This document shows positions 37,901-47,569 of a stretch of DNA of 64,000 nt, piece by piece (within the stretch, counting starts at the first letter, position 1; each line of letters begins with the position of its first letter). The stretch comes from Sipunculus nudus (taxonomy: Eukaryota; Annelida; Sipuncula; Golfingiida; Sipunculidae). Both the position numbers and the translations under genes were made by a program. Where the stretch lies: contig CM049322.1 in NCBI GenBank assembly GCA_026874595.1, positions 41,472,840-41,536,839 on the forward strand, in the 5' to 3' direction. The notes beneath the pieces were generated by a model that worked only from the letters and a program-made list of their open reading frames with translations, did not search any database and was not told the DNA's origin.

Positions 37901-40900
37901 TAATTGTCAGTTTTGCGCAAGACTGGACTTCTGGAGGTGCAGTTTTGTTATGGTAATCAGACTCGCATGGACTGCATTTACCCACATGCTGAAAAATAAC
38001 GTATGAAATATATGTAAAATGGGAAGACAAAGTCCACGGGCGGGATGGGTTTGTTAGTAAATCTTCGTATTCTGCCAAGTGAAGTAATTGCTATTGATAA
38101 CGCACATGTGAAATGCAATTGTTTATGTACCTTAAAGGAAAATCTGAATCAAAGATTATAAATAGAAGTCACACGAATCTATTTCGAGTCATATTTTTTC
38201 GTCGTTTACGACAGACCGATTTATGTCGTTTAACGAAACACGGCACCTCCATCTTTCCAAAGTGCAGCAATGTAATTAAATATATAATTTCCTGTGATAT
38301 CTGATAATTCTGGTATTTTTATTTGTTACTTGTATAATTTGTATAATAAATACAAATGCAATGTGCCTTAACTTTAGTTCTTACTTAACGCTAATTAGAC
38401 AGTTCAGAGACCTCCAACGTCAGAGAATAGCTATAAGAGGACGACTGCTTTGAATGTACACACGCGCTAATATACACACGTATATATAATGTACATGTAT
38501 GATTATATTTATCAGTATATATATGTGTATATATATATATATTAATTTATCTAACTTGCTTTTTTTAACTGAAATCTCATGTAGAGGGTACTTAAGGTGA
38601 TATCCGCCCTATTTTTCTCTGAAATGCAATAAAATTCATCTGCAAGATGTGTATTGTGAGGTTCTTGCTACATTGCGAGGGAATAAACGTTGAAGGTTAA
38701 AGCCGTTAATTATAACAACATGGATAATGCATTCCTAAATTATCCTACCATGTTATTATTTGGGGATTTATTTTCCGTTCTCCGTTTTGCCACCAGATTT
38801 TCTAAGTAGAAATATTGTCGAGTTCAGCTGTCCTCGCATTCCTTCCGGGTTCTAACCGAAACCAAAAAGTTTTATTTCTCCCAGTTTTTTTTTGGGTGGC
38901 CATTTTGCGTTTACACAAAAACACAGGGGTCTCAGTTCGCGTGTCGAAATTACGGATATACCGCTTGTAAATATGTATTATCTTTTTTCTACTCCAGTGA
39001 CGAAGCTGGCGATCTCACCGTTCGTATGGGCGTGGTAGACATTTCTGGGGACGGTCCGGAACCAGTTCTGTCAGGGGTACAACGCATCATAACTCACGAA
39101 GACTATGAGTCCGTTGGGAGTCCTTTCAAGTAAGACATTTGTCATATAGTGAATATAGAGTGGTGAAGAGAAGGTATAAAGATATTGCGAGCTTATGTTT
39201 CATGACTGCACGCTAAGAAAAAAGGGTTCCAGCTGGAACCAAAAGGGGTTCTTTAGAGTGGACTGAGTGGGAAACCTTTCAAGGGTCTTTTTGAAATCTC
39301 CCGAGGGTTCTTTTATGGAACTTGTAAGGTTCCATCTAGAACCTATTCAGAGGTTCTGAGAGGAACCATTCCAGGTGATGGACTGAACAGAGAACCTTGA
39401 AAGGTTCTTGGGGTAACCCGACGTGTCAGGTTCTTTATAATCATACGTTTAGCATACATTAATCACACCTCATATATATATATATGTAGTAATTGGCTGT
39501 TTAAAATGGAATATGTATAGCAAACGGCTGTTACATATATGTTGAATTAACAGTTTTTATTACCATAATCTGCTTTGAATTTGTACCATGTTGACCCAAG
39601 TTTCAAGGGGTCATTTTTTATTTATCAATAATGATATGTTATAAATGCAGTCCAGGTATATGGGTGTTGTTGAGCCCTTGCCCTCTTGCACATAATGGTT
39701 AAAAGTTCAAATTGTTCGTCGGCTTAATGACGATTGACGATTAGTGTATTTGAGATCTGGTTGTGCGAGTCCACGATTGGTCACACTGTACCAGGCATTA
39801 TGGTCATTATACACTGTTTATAAACCATGTATATATACAGCCGCTTACTATATATGTTCCACTGACAAAGAAGGTCTAAGCTTCGAAAGCTCGTGAATGA
39901 AACACTAAGGCGTCCACACCTATAAACAATAATGTTTTCTGAATGTTCCCGAAATATAATTTACACGATAACCTTTAATTCACAGGAACCGTATTCAATT
40001 TACACAAAACATATTAAAAAGTAAGTTACATGAATTTTTTACAACGGTATATTAACAGAAAGAATACGTACTAGTCCTTATTCCCATGTTTACCTTATAA
40101 TATTCATTACCTTTCTTTCAAACTATTTGAGGCCTCCTTATACTAAGGTGGTTAACATAGACAAAAATTGCTTTTATTTTGCTTTGTGACCCACAATTAA
40201 ATGTGCAAAGGTAACACATGTTATGATTGAGAAATAACTAGCAATGTTAAATATTCACTCTTCCTTCTTTATTTGCATTCTTGCTTAACATAAAGATGTT
40301 TCGGGTTCCTGCAAAGAGAGAGAATGAATGGGTGACCTAAATATATCCTATACTTGGTAAAAATTAATCACTGCACATCAGGTTAATTTTAGAACGCCGT
40401 CAACGAATGAGTAATTAAGCGTGACCATGCCACGAGAGACTGTTTTGTCCTTATACGTTTTGAAAACCCCAATACTAAAGTTTCTAAAACTTAAATATAA
40501 TTTTTTTTGTTTGCATTTGAATACAATGATACACATGATTACGATCATTACACAATGTATACTGAATAAGTAATCATATCTTATTCTTTTAAATGTATTT
40601 GTGGAATTCCTCCTATTCAGATGAAGATACAGACATAACAATCTTAGAATTTTGCTTTGTGATACACACTTCCAAGAGGATTATTAACACTTGACACGTT
40701 TTAATTAAGGAATAACTCAGGTATAACCAACCAAATTAAATTCATCATTAAATTAAAATCCTTTCAAATGAAAACAAAATCTTTCTTCTTGTTCATTTGC
40801 ACTCTTGCTAGCCATGGAAATGTATCGGGTTACTGCAAAGAGAAATAACGGAGAGATGACATAAAAAGAAAATCATACTAAATCAATATAACACCAAATT

Positions 40901-42561
40901 ATTAGGAGAACACTTTCAGTTAATGTGTAATTTAGTATGACCAATCATTGACAGAGTTCGTGTTGTTCCTCAAGCCCATGTGATGAAAACCCCCAAGTGA
41001 ACAGTTTTCAAAACAATGCTCCAATATTTCGCATCAACTCGTTATACGGATAATAGGCTTGGCGATGTGTTTTTAGTCCTATATAAAAGAAAAATGATTT
41101 GAAGGACAAATTAAAGAAAGCACTTAGGATAGAGAAATACTGTAAACAATATATACAGGGTGTTATGAATGCATTTGATGTAAAGTCGTCTGGCTTGTTT
41201 AGTTTCAATCACTGAAGCCGCATTATAATTTTGTATAATTTGTTTGCTTGATGGATTTATGGATTCTTTTTACGAAAAAAGAGGACCTTCATGTGGTTTT
41301 TTTTAATAGAGGCACGGGGAGCCTCTTATTCTAAGAGTGCGAGTTAAAATGCTTTTGGGAGTTCAAGCAATTAATAATTTACAAACCTTGATATGCTTTA
41401 TTAAAACGTGTAGTTTCGTTTTCATTATTTTTTTTGTCATTTTAGGTATCTTTTTCTGTCATTGGTTTAATCTTCCCGTATTTACCTGATTTTAAAATAA
41501 AGGTTAAAGTCGCAACAAGTGAAACAGTTGAGATATAAATAAAATCTTAAATAAAAAGGTTAGCTTAAGTATAATTTGATGTAGCATTTCTTGCAAATAT
41601 CCCTGTATTAACTTAATGCAGAAAACGTTTTAAGTTCATAGTAGTACAAATAAATACAATATCATATTACTCTTAGTACAGATTCTTTATGATGATACAC
41701 GTCTTTATTAAATTTACAATCATTTTCAAATGACATAAGTAACCAGTAACATCGAATTGCTTTTCAGTCAGTTATTTACAAACTACATGACAGTACACTA
41801 AATCGTTCTTGCTTATTAATTAATATTTTTGATGCAAGAAAATAAAAGAAAATTTCATTTTTCAAAAGATAACATCTTATATAAATATGTTGTATATAGA
41901 ATTTCTGTTTACTGATTGATTAAGGGTCATTCATGACATGGCGTTGCTGGAGCTCACTGAAGAGGTTGAGCTGGGACAAACTATCAGACCAATATGTCTA
42001 CCAAGACCAGGTGGCAAATCATACAACAAGTGTCACGCGGCAGGCTGGGGAATAACAGAAACCGATGGTAAGACAAGCCATTGTTGTAAATGAAAATTTC
42101 TTTTGAATCAAATCAGCGAAAGATAAGAAAAATATTGAGTAAACGAATAAGAAGGAGGTGATATGTCAATCAAGAAAAGTATCTGACTAGGGGTTCAGAA
42201 ATTAGTATGAAAGTTCCCTGTACTGCTTTTATAAAATATTAAAGGCTCATTAGTTTAACCAGTTAATTTTTATGTTTTAGTCACAAACTAGCCTTGGGGT
42301 ACATAACAACAAATTTTTACCAGTATGAAAAAAATATGGCATGACCTCAAAGACATGCTTAATTGCTTTAAAGATCTATTTCACAACACGGTTTCTTTTC
42401 TATGATTGACAGGATATGGGAGCGACATCTTGCAGGAACTCAAGATACAACTCGTGGATGATGATGAGTGTGGGGAAAGAACTAGACTCAGTTGGATCTC
42501 GACAGGTGGCGTTCAGTGTGGCGAAGGGGAAAGTGGAGGTAGACTATGTCATGTAAGTCAA

Positions 42562-42619
<58 letters not shown>

Positions 42620-42986
42620 TTAAATAAGTTTGACATAATCTCAATTTGAGATTTAGGGAAAACGGTTGCAACTTGGGAACTTTTAATGTTAGATTTCTGG
42701 TACAGGTGGCATTTGACAAGCTTTCAGTCATTCAAGTGTAAGCTGCATCTATTCTAGCTACATCTTCTGTCAAACGCATATAAGCAAATTTAAAAATGCC
42801 ATCAAACGGGCAATATTTTAGTTGGTCAGGTCGAGGTTCCACTCTTAGTAGTACCGCTGTCACTGACTAGACTGCAAGTCTCGTCTTGTCTCGCAACTGC
42901 GGCAATCAAACGAGAAGAAGCAAAGTTTCACGGACATGATCACGTTTTATGCTAGGGAGGTCTGGTTTTCTGCATGTTGTGGCATA

Positions 42987-43032
<46 letters not shown>

Positions 43033-43346
43033 TTTACCTAATATATATTCGTCATATCACAACCTTTTGAACAGTAATGAGGGTGTTATTGTATCGTTTC
43101 CAGCAGTCTGCTGGCTAGGACTGGTGACTATGTGACGATTACATCTTGTTATAATATAAACTTTAATTTCAGAAAGATTCTGGGGCGCCGTTGGTTTGTA
43201 TACAAGGAAAGAACGACTACTATGTTGCCGTAGGCGTCGGCAGTTGGTGGCCGAAAAAGTGCGAATCATCCAGCTATCCGCATGGCTTTGCGCAGGTGGA
43301 CGAAAAAGTGCGTTGGATCCGAGAGAAATGTAATCAGTGTAACTAA
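29909..43346 (+). CDS. secreted serine protease homologue (S1 pseudoprotease) with two N-terminal cysteine modules; 11 exons, 433 aa
   Basis: Exons join(29909..29978,30806..30903,32489..32627,34311..34423,35252..35375,36063..36142,36789..36877,38998..39129,41925..42067,42413..42552,43173..43346) give one frame of 434 codons with GT-AG borders throughout. Residues 1-20 form a hydrophobic signal peptide. Residues 25-102 and 104-182 are two copies of a four-Cys module that I cannot assign to a named family. Residues 183-433 are an S1 (chymotrypsin-fold) domain with WPWAVSI, WVLTGADC, DMALLEL, AAGWG and KDSGAPLVC. Cysteines fit the disulfides 183-306, 219-235, 318-385, 349-365 and 375-406. The catalytic triad reads D234 (normally His), D286 and S379. 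G193 is K377, position 189 is R373 and position 216 is W402. The domain starts IYLG after EF, so no Arg/Lys activation site is seen. I infer a catalytically dead secreted binding or regulatory protein, as known for other S1 homologues in clotting and innate immunity. Its actual role is unknown. Confidence 0.9.
30628..30790. repeat. degenerate GATGTTTGTGTTTT tandem repeat in intron 1
   Basis: About eight units of roughly 18-20 bp share TATGATGTTTGTGTTTTG. The array ends just before the exon 2 acceptor at 30805. Confidence 0.8.
30806..30903 (+). CDS. exon 2: first half of cysteine module 1
   Basis: It encodes residues 24-56. C26, C35, W40 and C45 are seen in the pattern C-L-x2-I-W-x4-C. The exon enters in phase 1 and leaves in phase 0 at a GTATGT donor. 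Its counterpart in module 2 is exon 4. Confidence 0.88.
31156..31300. repeat. short CGATCTCGGACCA repeats in intron 2
   Basis: Variants of ATCTCGGACCA and ATCGGACCATT recur about six times. (CA)n at 31471-31496, (TA)n at 31599-31635 and (AG)n at 31931-31982 follow in the same intron. Confidence 0.6.
31931..31994. repeat. (AG)n microsatellite in intron 2
   Basis: AG dinucleotides run for about 60 bp, interrupted once by CCGCG. Confidence 0.95.
32489..32627 (+). CDS. exon 3: second half of cysteine module 1
   Basis: It encodes residues 57-102 plus one base. W61, a Lys-rich helix-like stretch (66-79), VDK (85-87) and CYG (97-99) are visible. The exon leaves in phase 1 at GTGAGA. Exons 2 and 3 together are 237 nt, so the module is a symmetric 1-1 unit that can be duplicated without breaking frame. 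Confidence 0.88.
34311..34423 (+). CDS. exon 4: first half of cysteine module 2
   Basis: It encodes residues 103-140, with C105, C118, W123 and C128. The C118-to-C128 spacing equals C35-to-C45 in module 1. The exon enters in phase 1 and leaves in phase 0 at a GTAAGT donor, exactly like exon 2. Confidence 0.88.
35252..35375 (+). CDS. exon 5: second half of cysteine module 2
   Basis: It encodes residues 141-181 plus one base: W145, a Lys/Arg-rich stretch (152-168), VDK (169-171) and CY(G) at 180-182. Exons 4 and 5 together are again 237 nt. C128 to C180 is 52 residues, identical to C45 to C97. Confidence 0.88.
36063..36142 (+). CDS. exon 6: linker and start of the S1 domain
   Basis: It encodes residues 182-208: GCGIS, then IYLG in the place of the protease N-terminus (usually IVGG), then RWPWA. 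C183 corresponds to chymotrypsin Cys1. The usual basic residue before the activation cleavage is absent (EF precedes IYLG). The donor is GTGAGT in phase 0. Confidence 0.88.
36789..36877 (+). CDS. exon 7: His57 region with Asp in place of the catalytic His
   Basis: It encodes residues 209-237 plus two bases. The canonical WVLTAAHC motif reads WVLTGADC; codon GAT at 36864-36866 gives D234. A single base change from CAT would produce it. C219 and C235 form the C42-C58 pair. The donor is GTAAGT in phase 2. Confidence 0.9.
38998..39129 (+). CDS. exon 8: S1 domain, strands between His57 and Asp102
   Basis: It encodes residues 238-281 plus two bases, including LTVRMGVVD and the VQRIITHEDYE segment typical of S1 folds before the Asp102 strand. 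It enters and leaves in phase 2 (donor GTAAGA). Confidence 0.87.
39212..39440. repeat. GGTTC/GAACC palindromic repeat in intron 8
   Basis: Many alternating AGGTTC and GAACC motifs (GGGTTCCAGCTGGAACC, AAGGTTCCATCTAGAACC, GAGGTTCTGAGAGGAACC) would fold into stems. It is related to 16362-16480. Confidence 0.6.
39768..40400 (+). repeat. dispersed 630-bp repeat in intron 8
   Basis: From GGTCACACTGTACCAGGCAT to TTTTAGAACGCCG it matches 53737-54355 with few differences. It includes GGTCTAAGCTTCGAAAGCTC. The class is not certain; such GGTCTAAGC...GAAAGC segments occur in terminal regions of some retroelements. Confidence 0.8.
40160..41000. repeat. diverged internal duplication in intron 8
   Basis: ATCGGGTTACTGCAAAGAGA at about 40826 mirrors TTTCGGGTTCCTGCAAAGAG at about 40300, with matching flanks (TTGCATTCTTGCT, GTGACC, GAAAACCCC). 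The offset is about 520 bp. Confidence 0.6.
41925..42067 (+). CDS. exon 9: Asp102 region
   Basis: It encodes residues 282-329 plus one base. HDMALLEL places the catalytic Asp at D286. IRPICLP gives C306 (Cys122) and KCHAAGWG gives C318 (Cys136). It enters in phase 2 and leaves in phase 1 at GTAAGA. Confidence 0.9.
42413..42552 (+). CDS. exon 10: S1 region up to Cys191
   Basis: It encodes residues 330-376, with C349 and C365 (the 168-182 pair) and C375 (Cys191). R373 lies at position 189, where trypsins have Asp. A second GESGG sequence (368-372) looks like the active-site motif, but alignment to C375-H-K-D-S shows it is the preceding loop. The phase-0 donor (GTAAGT) splits the active-site motif just before KDSG. 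Confidence 0.88.
42565..42620. repeat. (AAT)n/(ATT)n microsatellite in intron 10
   Basis: The trinucleotide run starts 12 bases after the exon 10 donor. A (TA)n tract at 42985-43031 lies in the same intron. Confidence 0.95.
43173..43346 (+). CDS. exon 11: Ser195 region, C-terminus and stop
   Basis: It encodes residues 377-433. KDSGAPLVC carries S379 in the Ser195 position, but Lys replaces Gly193. SWW puts Trp at position 216. C385 and C406 complete disulfides. The domain ends VRWI, followed by REKCNQCN with two extra cysteines. That tail and the stop are also the first unit of the downstream 31-bp minisatellite. Confidence 0.9.
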   Translation, partial: KDSGAPLVCIQGKNDYYVAVGVGSWWPKKCESSSYPHGFAQVDEKVRWIREKCNQCN

Positions 43347-43962
43347 ATTCGAAAGAACTGTATTATGTGTAACTAGGATTCGTAAGAAATGTAATCAGTG
43401 CAACTAAGATTATTAAAAAATGTAATATGTGCAACTAAGATTTACTAGCAAGGTAATCAGTGTAACTAAGATTTGTAAGAAATATAATCAGTGTTACTTA
43501 GATTTCTATGGATTATAATCATTATTGTAACTAAGATCTGCAAGTAAAGTTATCCGTGTAACTGGGATTTGTAAGAATTCTTATCAATGTAACCAAGATT
43601 TGTAACAATTGTAATCAGTGTGATTAAGGTTTTTAAGAAATGTAATCTGTGTAACCGAGATTTGTAAGGAATGTAATCAGTGTATCTAAGCAGTACAAAA
43701 AAAGGTAATTAATCAGTGTAACTAAGACTTTTAAAATATAAAATCAGATTAACTATGATTTCTACGAAAAATAATCAGTGTAACCAAGATTTACTGGAAA
43801 GGTAATCAGTATAACTAAGATTTACTAGGAAGGTAATCCGTGTAACTAAAATTTCTAAGGAATTTAATAAGTCCAACTAAGATTTATAAAAAAATTTAAT
43901 CAGTGTTACAAAGATGTTAAGGAACATAATCAGTGTAACTAAGAATTACAAAAAAAGACTTT
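43325..43962 (+). repeat. 31-bp minisatellite overlapping the 3' end of the gene
   Basis: About 20 degenerate units of roughly 31 bp share the core GTAATCAGTGTAACTAAGAT. The first unit is inside the coding region and supplies the CNQCN codons and stop. The array makes up the proximal 3' UTR. A variant poly(A) signal ATTAAA occurs at 43412-43417, but I cannot tell whether it is used. Confidence 0.85.
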
Positions 43963-44099
43963 TATCCAGCAATCCGGATAGGTAGGAGGCAATGTAAATT
44001 AATGCATACGGGCACATTTTGTTTTCCAAATAGGAGACTCCATGATTATATTTGTATTTACTCTTCCTATGAAAATCACACTGTGTTCACTGATGTTCA

Positions 44100-45440
44100 C
44101 CTGATTATTGTCCGCTGCCTCGCGGATGCGGGGGACATTGATTTGGGTTTGTCTGTCTGTCTGTCTGTCTCTCTGTCCGTCCGTCAGGTTTCTTTTCCTT
44201 GCGATAACCTTGATATTATCCGATTTCATCAAATTTGGGTCAGTGATTGCTCTCATGCATACCTTGGTTGGGAAAAGTTTTGGAGTGTCTGGCTTCTGTC
44301 TGTCTGTTACTTTGTCAGTCTGTCAGGTTTTCGTTTCCGTGCAATAACTTTCCTAAATATTATCTGATTTCATCCAAATTTGGGTTAGTGATTGCTCTCA
44401 TGCATTCCTTGGTTGGGATTTGGAGTGTCTGTCTTCTGTCTGTCTGTCTGTCACTTTGTCTGTCGGTCTGTCTGGTTTTGTTTCCCTGCGATAACTTTCC
44501 TAAATATTATCCGATTTCATCCAAATTTGGACCAGTGTTTGCTCTCATACAAACCTTGGTTGGGATTGGTTTTGGAGTGTCTGGCTTCTGTCTGTCTGTC
44601 ACTTTGTCTGTAGGTCTGTCAGGTTTTCGTTTCCCTGCGATAACTTTCCTAAATTATATCCGATTTCATCCAAATTTGGATCAATGATTGCTCTGATGCA
44701 TACCTTGGTTGGGATTGGTTTTGGGGTGTCTAACTTCTGTCTCTGTGTCTGTCTTTCACTTTGTCTGTCTGTTTGTCAGGTTTTCGTTTCCGTGCAATAA
44801 CTTGCCTAAATATTATCCGATTTCATCCAAATTTTGATCAGTGATTGCTCTCATGCTTACCTTGGTTGGGATTTGTTTTGGAGTGTCTGGCTTCTGTCTG
44901 TCTGTCTGTCACTTTATCTGTTCATCCGTCAGGTTTTCATTTCCCTGCGATAACTTTCCTCAATATTATCTGATTTTAATCGGAATTTTGGTCAGACATT
45001 GCTCTCATGCATACCTTGGTTGGGATAGGTTTTGGAGTGTCTGGCTTCTGTCTGTCTGTCACTTTTTCTGTTCGTCTGTCAGGTTTTTGTTTCCCTGCTT
45101 AAACTTTCCTAAATGTTTTACGTTGTCATTCAAATTTTGGTCAGTGATTGCTCTTATACTTACCTTGGTTTGGATTTGTTTTGAGGTGTCTGGCTAATGT
45201 CTGTCTGTCTTTAACTTTGTCTGTCTGTCAGTTTGTCAGGTTTTCGTTTCTGTGAGATGACTTTCCTAAATATTATTCGATTTCATTCAAATTTTGGTCG
45301 GTGATTGCACTCATGCTTACCCTGGTTGGGATTTGTTGGAGTGTCTGGCTTCTGTCTGTCTGTCTGTCTCTCTGTCTGTCCTACCTTTATCAAGCATGAA
45401 AAACAACAAGATCCCAAAGCGGGGGACATTAATTCCACAA
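44100..45440 (+). repeat. tandem repeat of about 145-159 bp, roughly nine units
   Basis: Each unit has TGTCTGTCTGTC, CAGGTTTTCGTTTCC, ATAACTTTCCTAAATATTAT, GATTTCATCCAAATTTGG, GTGATTGCTCTCATGC and CCTTGGTTGGGAT. The last motif recurs near 44262, 44406, 44551, 44701, 44860, 45015, 45162 and 45320. Open frames across it are by-products of the repeat. Confidence 0.9.
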
Positions 45441-46375
45441 ATTTGCTTGTTGTATCAGATGTATTATTCACTATAAACGGTATGGAGTCTGGTATTTTTT
45501 TCTTTTAGGGTTAATCATTTAGTTTGAAATACATGTATACGTTGTATTCTCCAAATAAACAAATGGTTCATGTGTTATAAGTATTCGGTTTTATTGGTAC
45601 CACAAATATGACGTTTAATATTACTTATTCACTTATCCAGAACTTAACCCTCCGATAGCGATATTATGCTCGTTTCTCAATACATTGTCCAATAATCCCC
45701 TGAATTACAGAACATCTACATTTAACAACGACGATGTCAGAACCGCTTTCGTGCACATTTCTTTAGAATTTATTGGATATTTTGTCGAAACCTCCCTAGT
45801 TTATGTGTCATGATTTCATGGAGATCAAACGTGGAAAGCATAGAGTCTAAATCAAACATTTTGACAAAATTAGAAAACGTTTGAATTATCAGTTATCCCC
45901 GCCTAACACCAATCAACACTAGCTGTACGGTTTGTCATAATATCTGACAAACGTTTAAGTGATGGATTCGCTCCTTGAAATGAGACCTATTTCCTCTTTC
46001 TTTGAATTCATTCTCCGTAATAGTTTAAAAATTAGAAATCTGCAATCCAATGAATGTACCCATCTGTCATTTTTGCAGTCATGTATAGTATAGAAAATGT
46101 GTGAAATAATTCACCAAATATTACGACAGAAAGAATCAAAAGATTTAGAACTACAAATGCCTTCGTATTATCCACTTTATGGAAAGCAGAAGACATCAAT
46201 TTAATTAATTACATATTTTATTAAAAATATAAAATTTTTCTTTTTGTGTAAAAGTCTGAAATAAAGAACCGGAACTCTTCAATTAACATATCATTGGAGA
46301 TCAACTTAAAGACCTGTGTAATTTTTCAAGGGAAATCCATATTTTTTTCAGCATAGCTAACCATTTTGGCCAGTT
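45440..46375. other. AT-rich non-coding stretch
   Basis: It contains AATAAA at 45554-45559, but no gene can be linked to it. Confidence 0.4.
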
Positions 46376-47141
46376 GTATAGGTCACCATGACCTAATTTC
46401 AGGTTTCCATGGAGATTGCCAAGGAAGTTTTAGTAGGTAGCACGCAAAATGTAGGTCACCATGAAATAATTTCAGAATTGCCTGGAGATACCCGAAGAAT
46501 TCCCTGTATATAATATTGAAACATTCTAGGGATAGCAGGTACAATTTTTGCCCAACTGATTTTCCGGGTGTTAAAATTATGTACTTGGCTAGTAGTTCAC
46601 AGAATATAGGTCACTATGACATAATTTCAGGTTTCCAGGCAGATTTACCGAGACACTGCCTGAAGTAGATTCTTGGCCTAGCGTAAAGAATTTATGCCCC
46701 GTCTGACTGACTTGGTGCTCAAAATCAATTTTACAGTCGTATCGTACAAAATATAGGTCACCATCACCAAGTTTCCAAGAAAATTTTCGCAAGACCTCCC
46801 TGAATATACAGTTAGAAGTTTCCAACCATTGTGTTTGTGCCCTGTTAACGGACGACTGCTTCATCTGAAGGTCTAAAAAACAAGGAAAAATACAGGTGGC
46901 GCTACCAGGCTCCAGGAAATGATGAAACACTCGATGACCAATATGCATGAATGAATCATGGCTAAAAATACATTACTTATGCAGAGACTGGAGCTTTCGT
47001 ATCAATTTTTTTTTATTCTGGAGTTACTTTCAATATATGCCCTTTTAACGGACAGTTCGATAGACGGACGGACAGACAGACGGGCGACGGACAAAGAGTG
47101 ATCTCTATAGCTCAGATGACTTTCAGTCATATGAGATAAAA
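46376..47141 (+). mobile_element. dispersed repeat family with AGGTCA palindromes, copy 1
   Basis: Internal units begin ATAGGTCACCATGACCTAA (46378, then variants near 46451, 46606 and 46754). The sequence continues through TGTGCCCTGTTAACGGACGA and ends with GACGGACGGACAGACAG, ATAGCTCAGATGAC and GAGATAAAAAA. The tail layout looks like a transposon 3' end, but no coding part is seen. Confidence 0.6.
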
Positions 47142-47463
47142 AATCTATTCAATGCATTCTTCACAACTTCCAGAGACACAAGTGCAAAATACTAAAATCA
47201 GCACAAACTATGCTGGTCTCATTTCTCGGCGTCAGAGATCAGCTGCGCGTTATGACTGTGGGTCACTTGTATTTTATTTATATTTTGTTTTAAGAGAAAC
47301 ACTGAACAGTGAATGTCATAACAGAACTGATGAACAACTTGCACGATTTCCTTCATAGCATTACTAACGAACTGAACGGCGTAATTGTGGTTTATACTTT
47401 GACTCTAAGAACACCTGCATATAGTTGTATATAAATGAACAAGAGTAAAAGACTGCGGTACGA

Positions 47464-47480
47464 TATATATATATATATAA

Positions 47481-47512
<32 letters not shown>
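47464..47512. repeat. TA-rich microsatellite
   Basis: The tract is a TA run with AAATATAT interruptions just before the 30-bp satellite. Confidence 0.9.
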
Positions 47513-47569
47513 CTGTCGATGAAAGAAATACCGATATATATTGACACTTGACACTGTAGAAAAGTCAAG

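Noticed and set aside
42526-42540. GESGG in exon 10 as the Ser195 active-site motif
   Set aside because: The cysteine pattern places Ser195 in KDSGAPLVC of exon 11; GESGG falls in the preceding loop before Cys191.
44002-45508. Cys/Ser-rich forward-strand open frames of 60-146 codons
   Set aside because: They run through the roughly 150-bp tandem repeat and restart in several frames with the same LSVCLSVC pattern. They are produced by the GTCT repeat, not by a gene.
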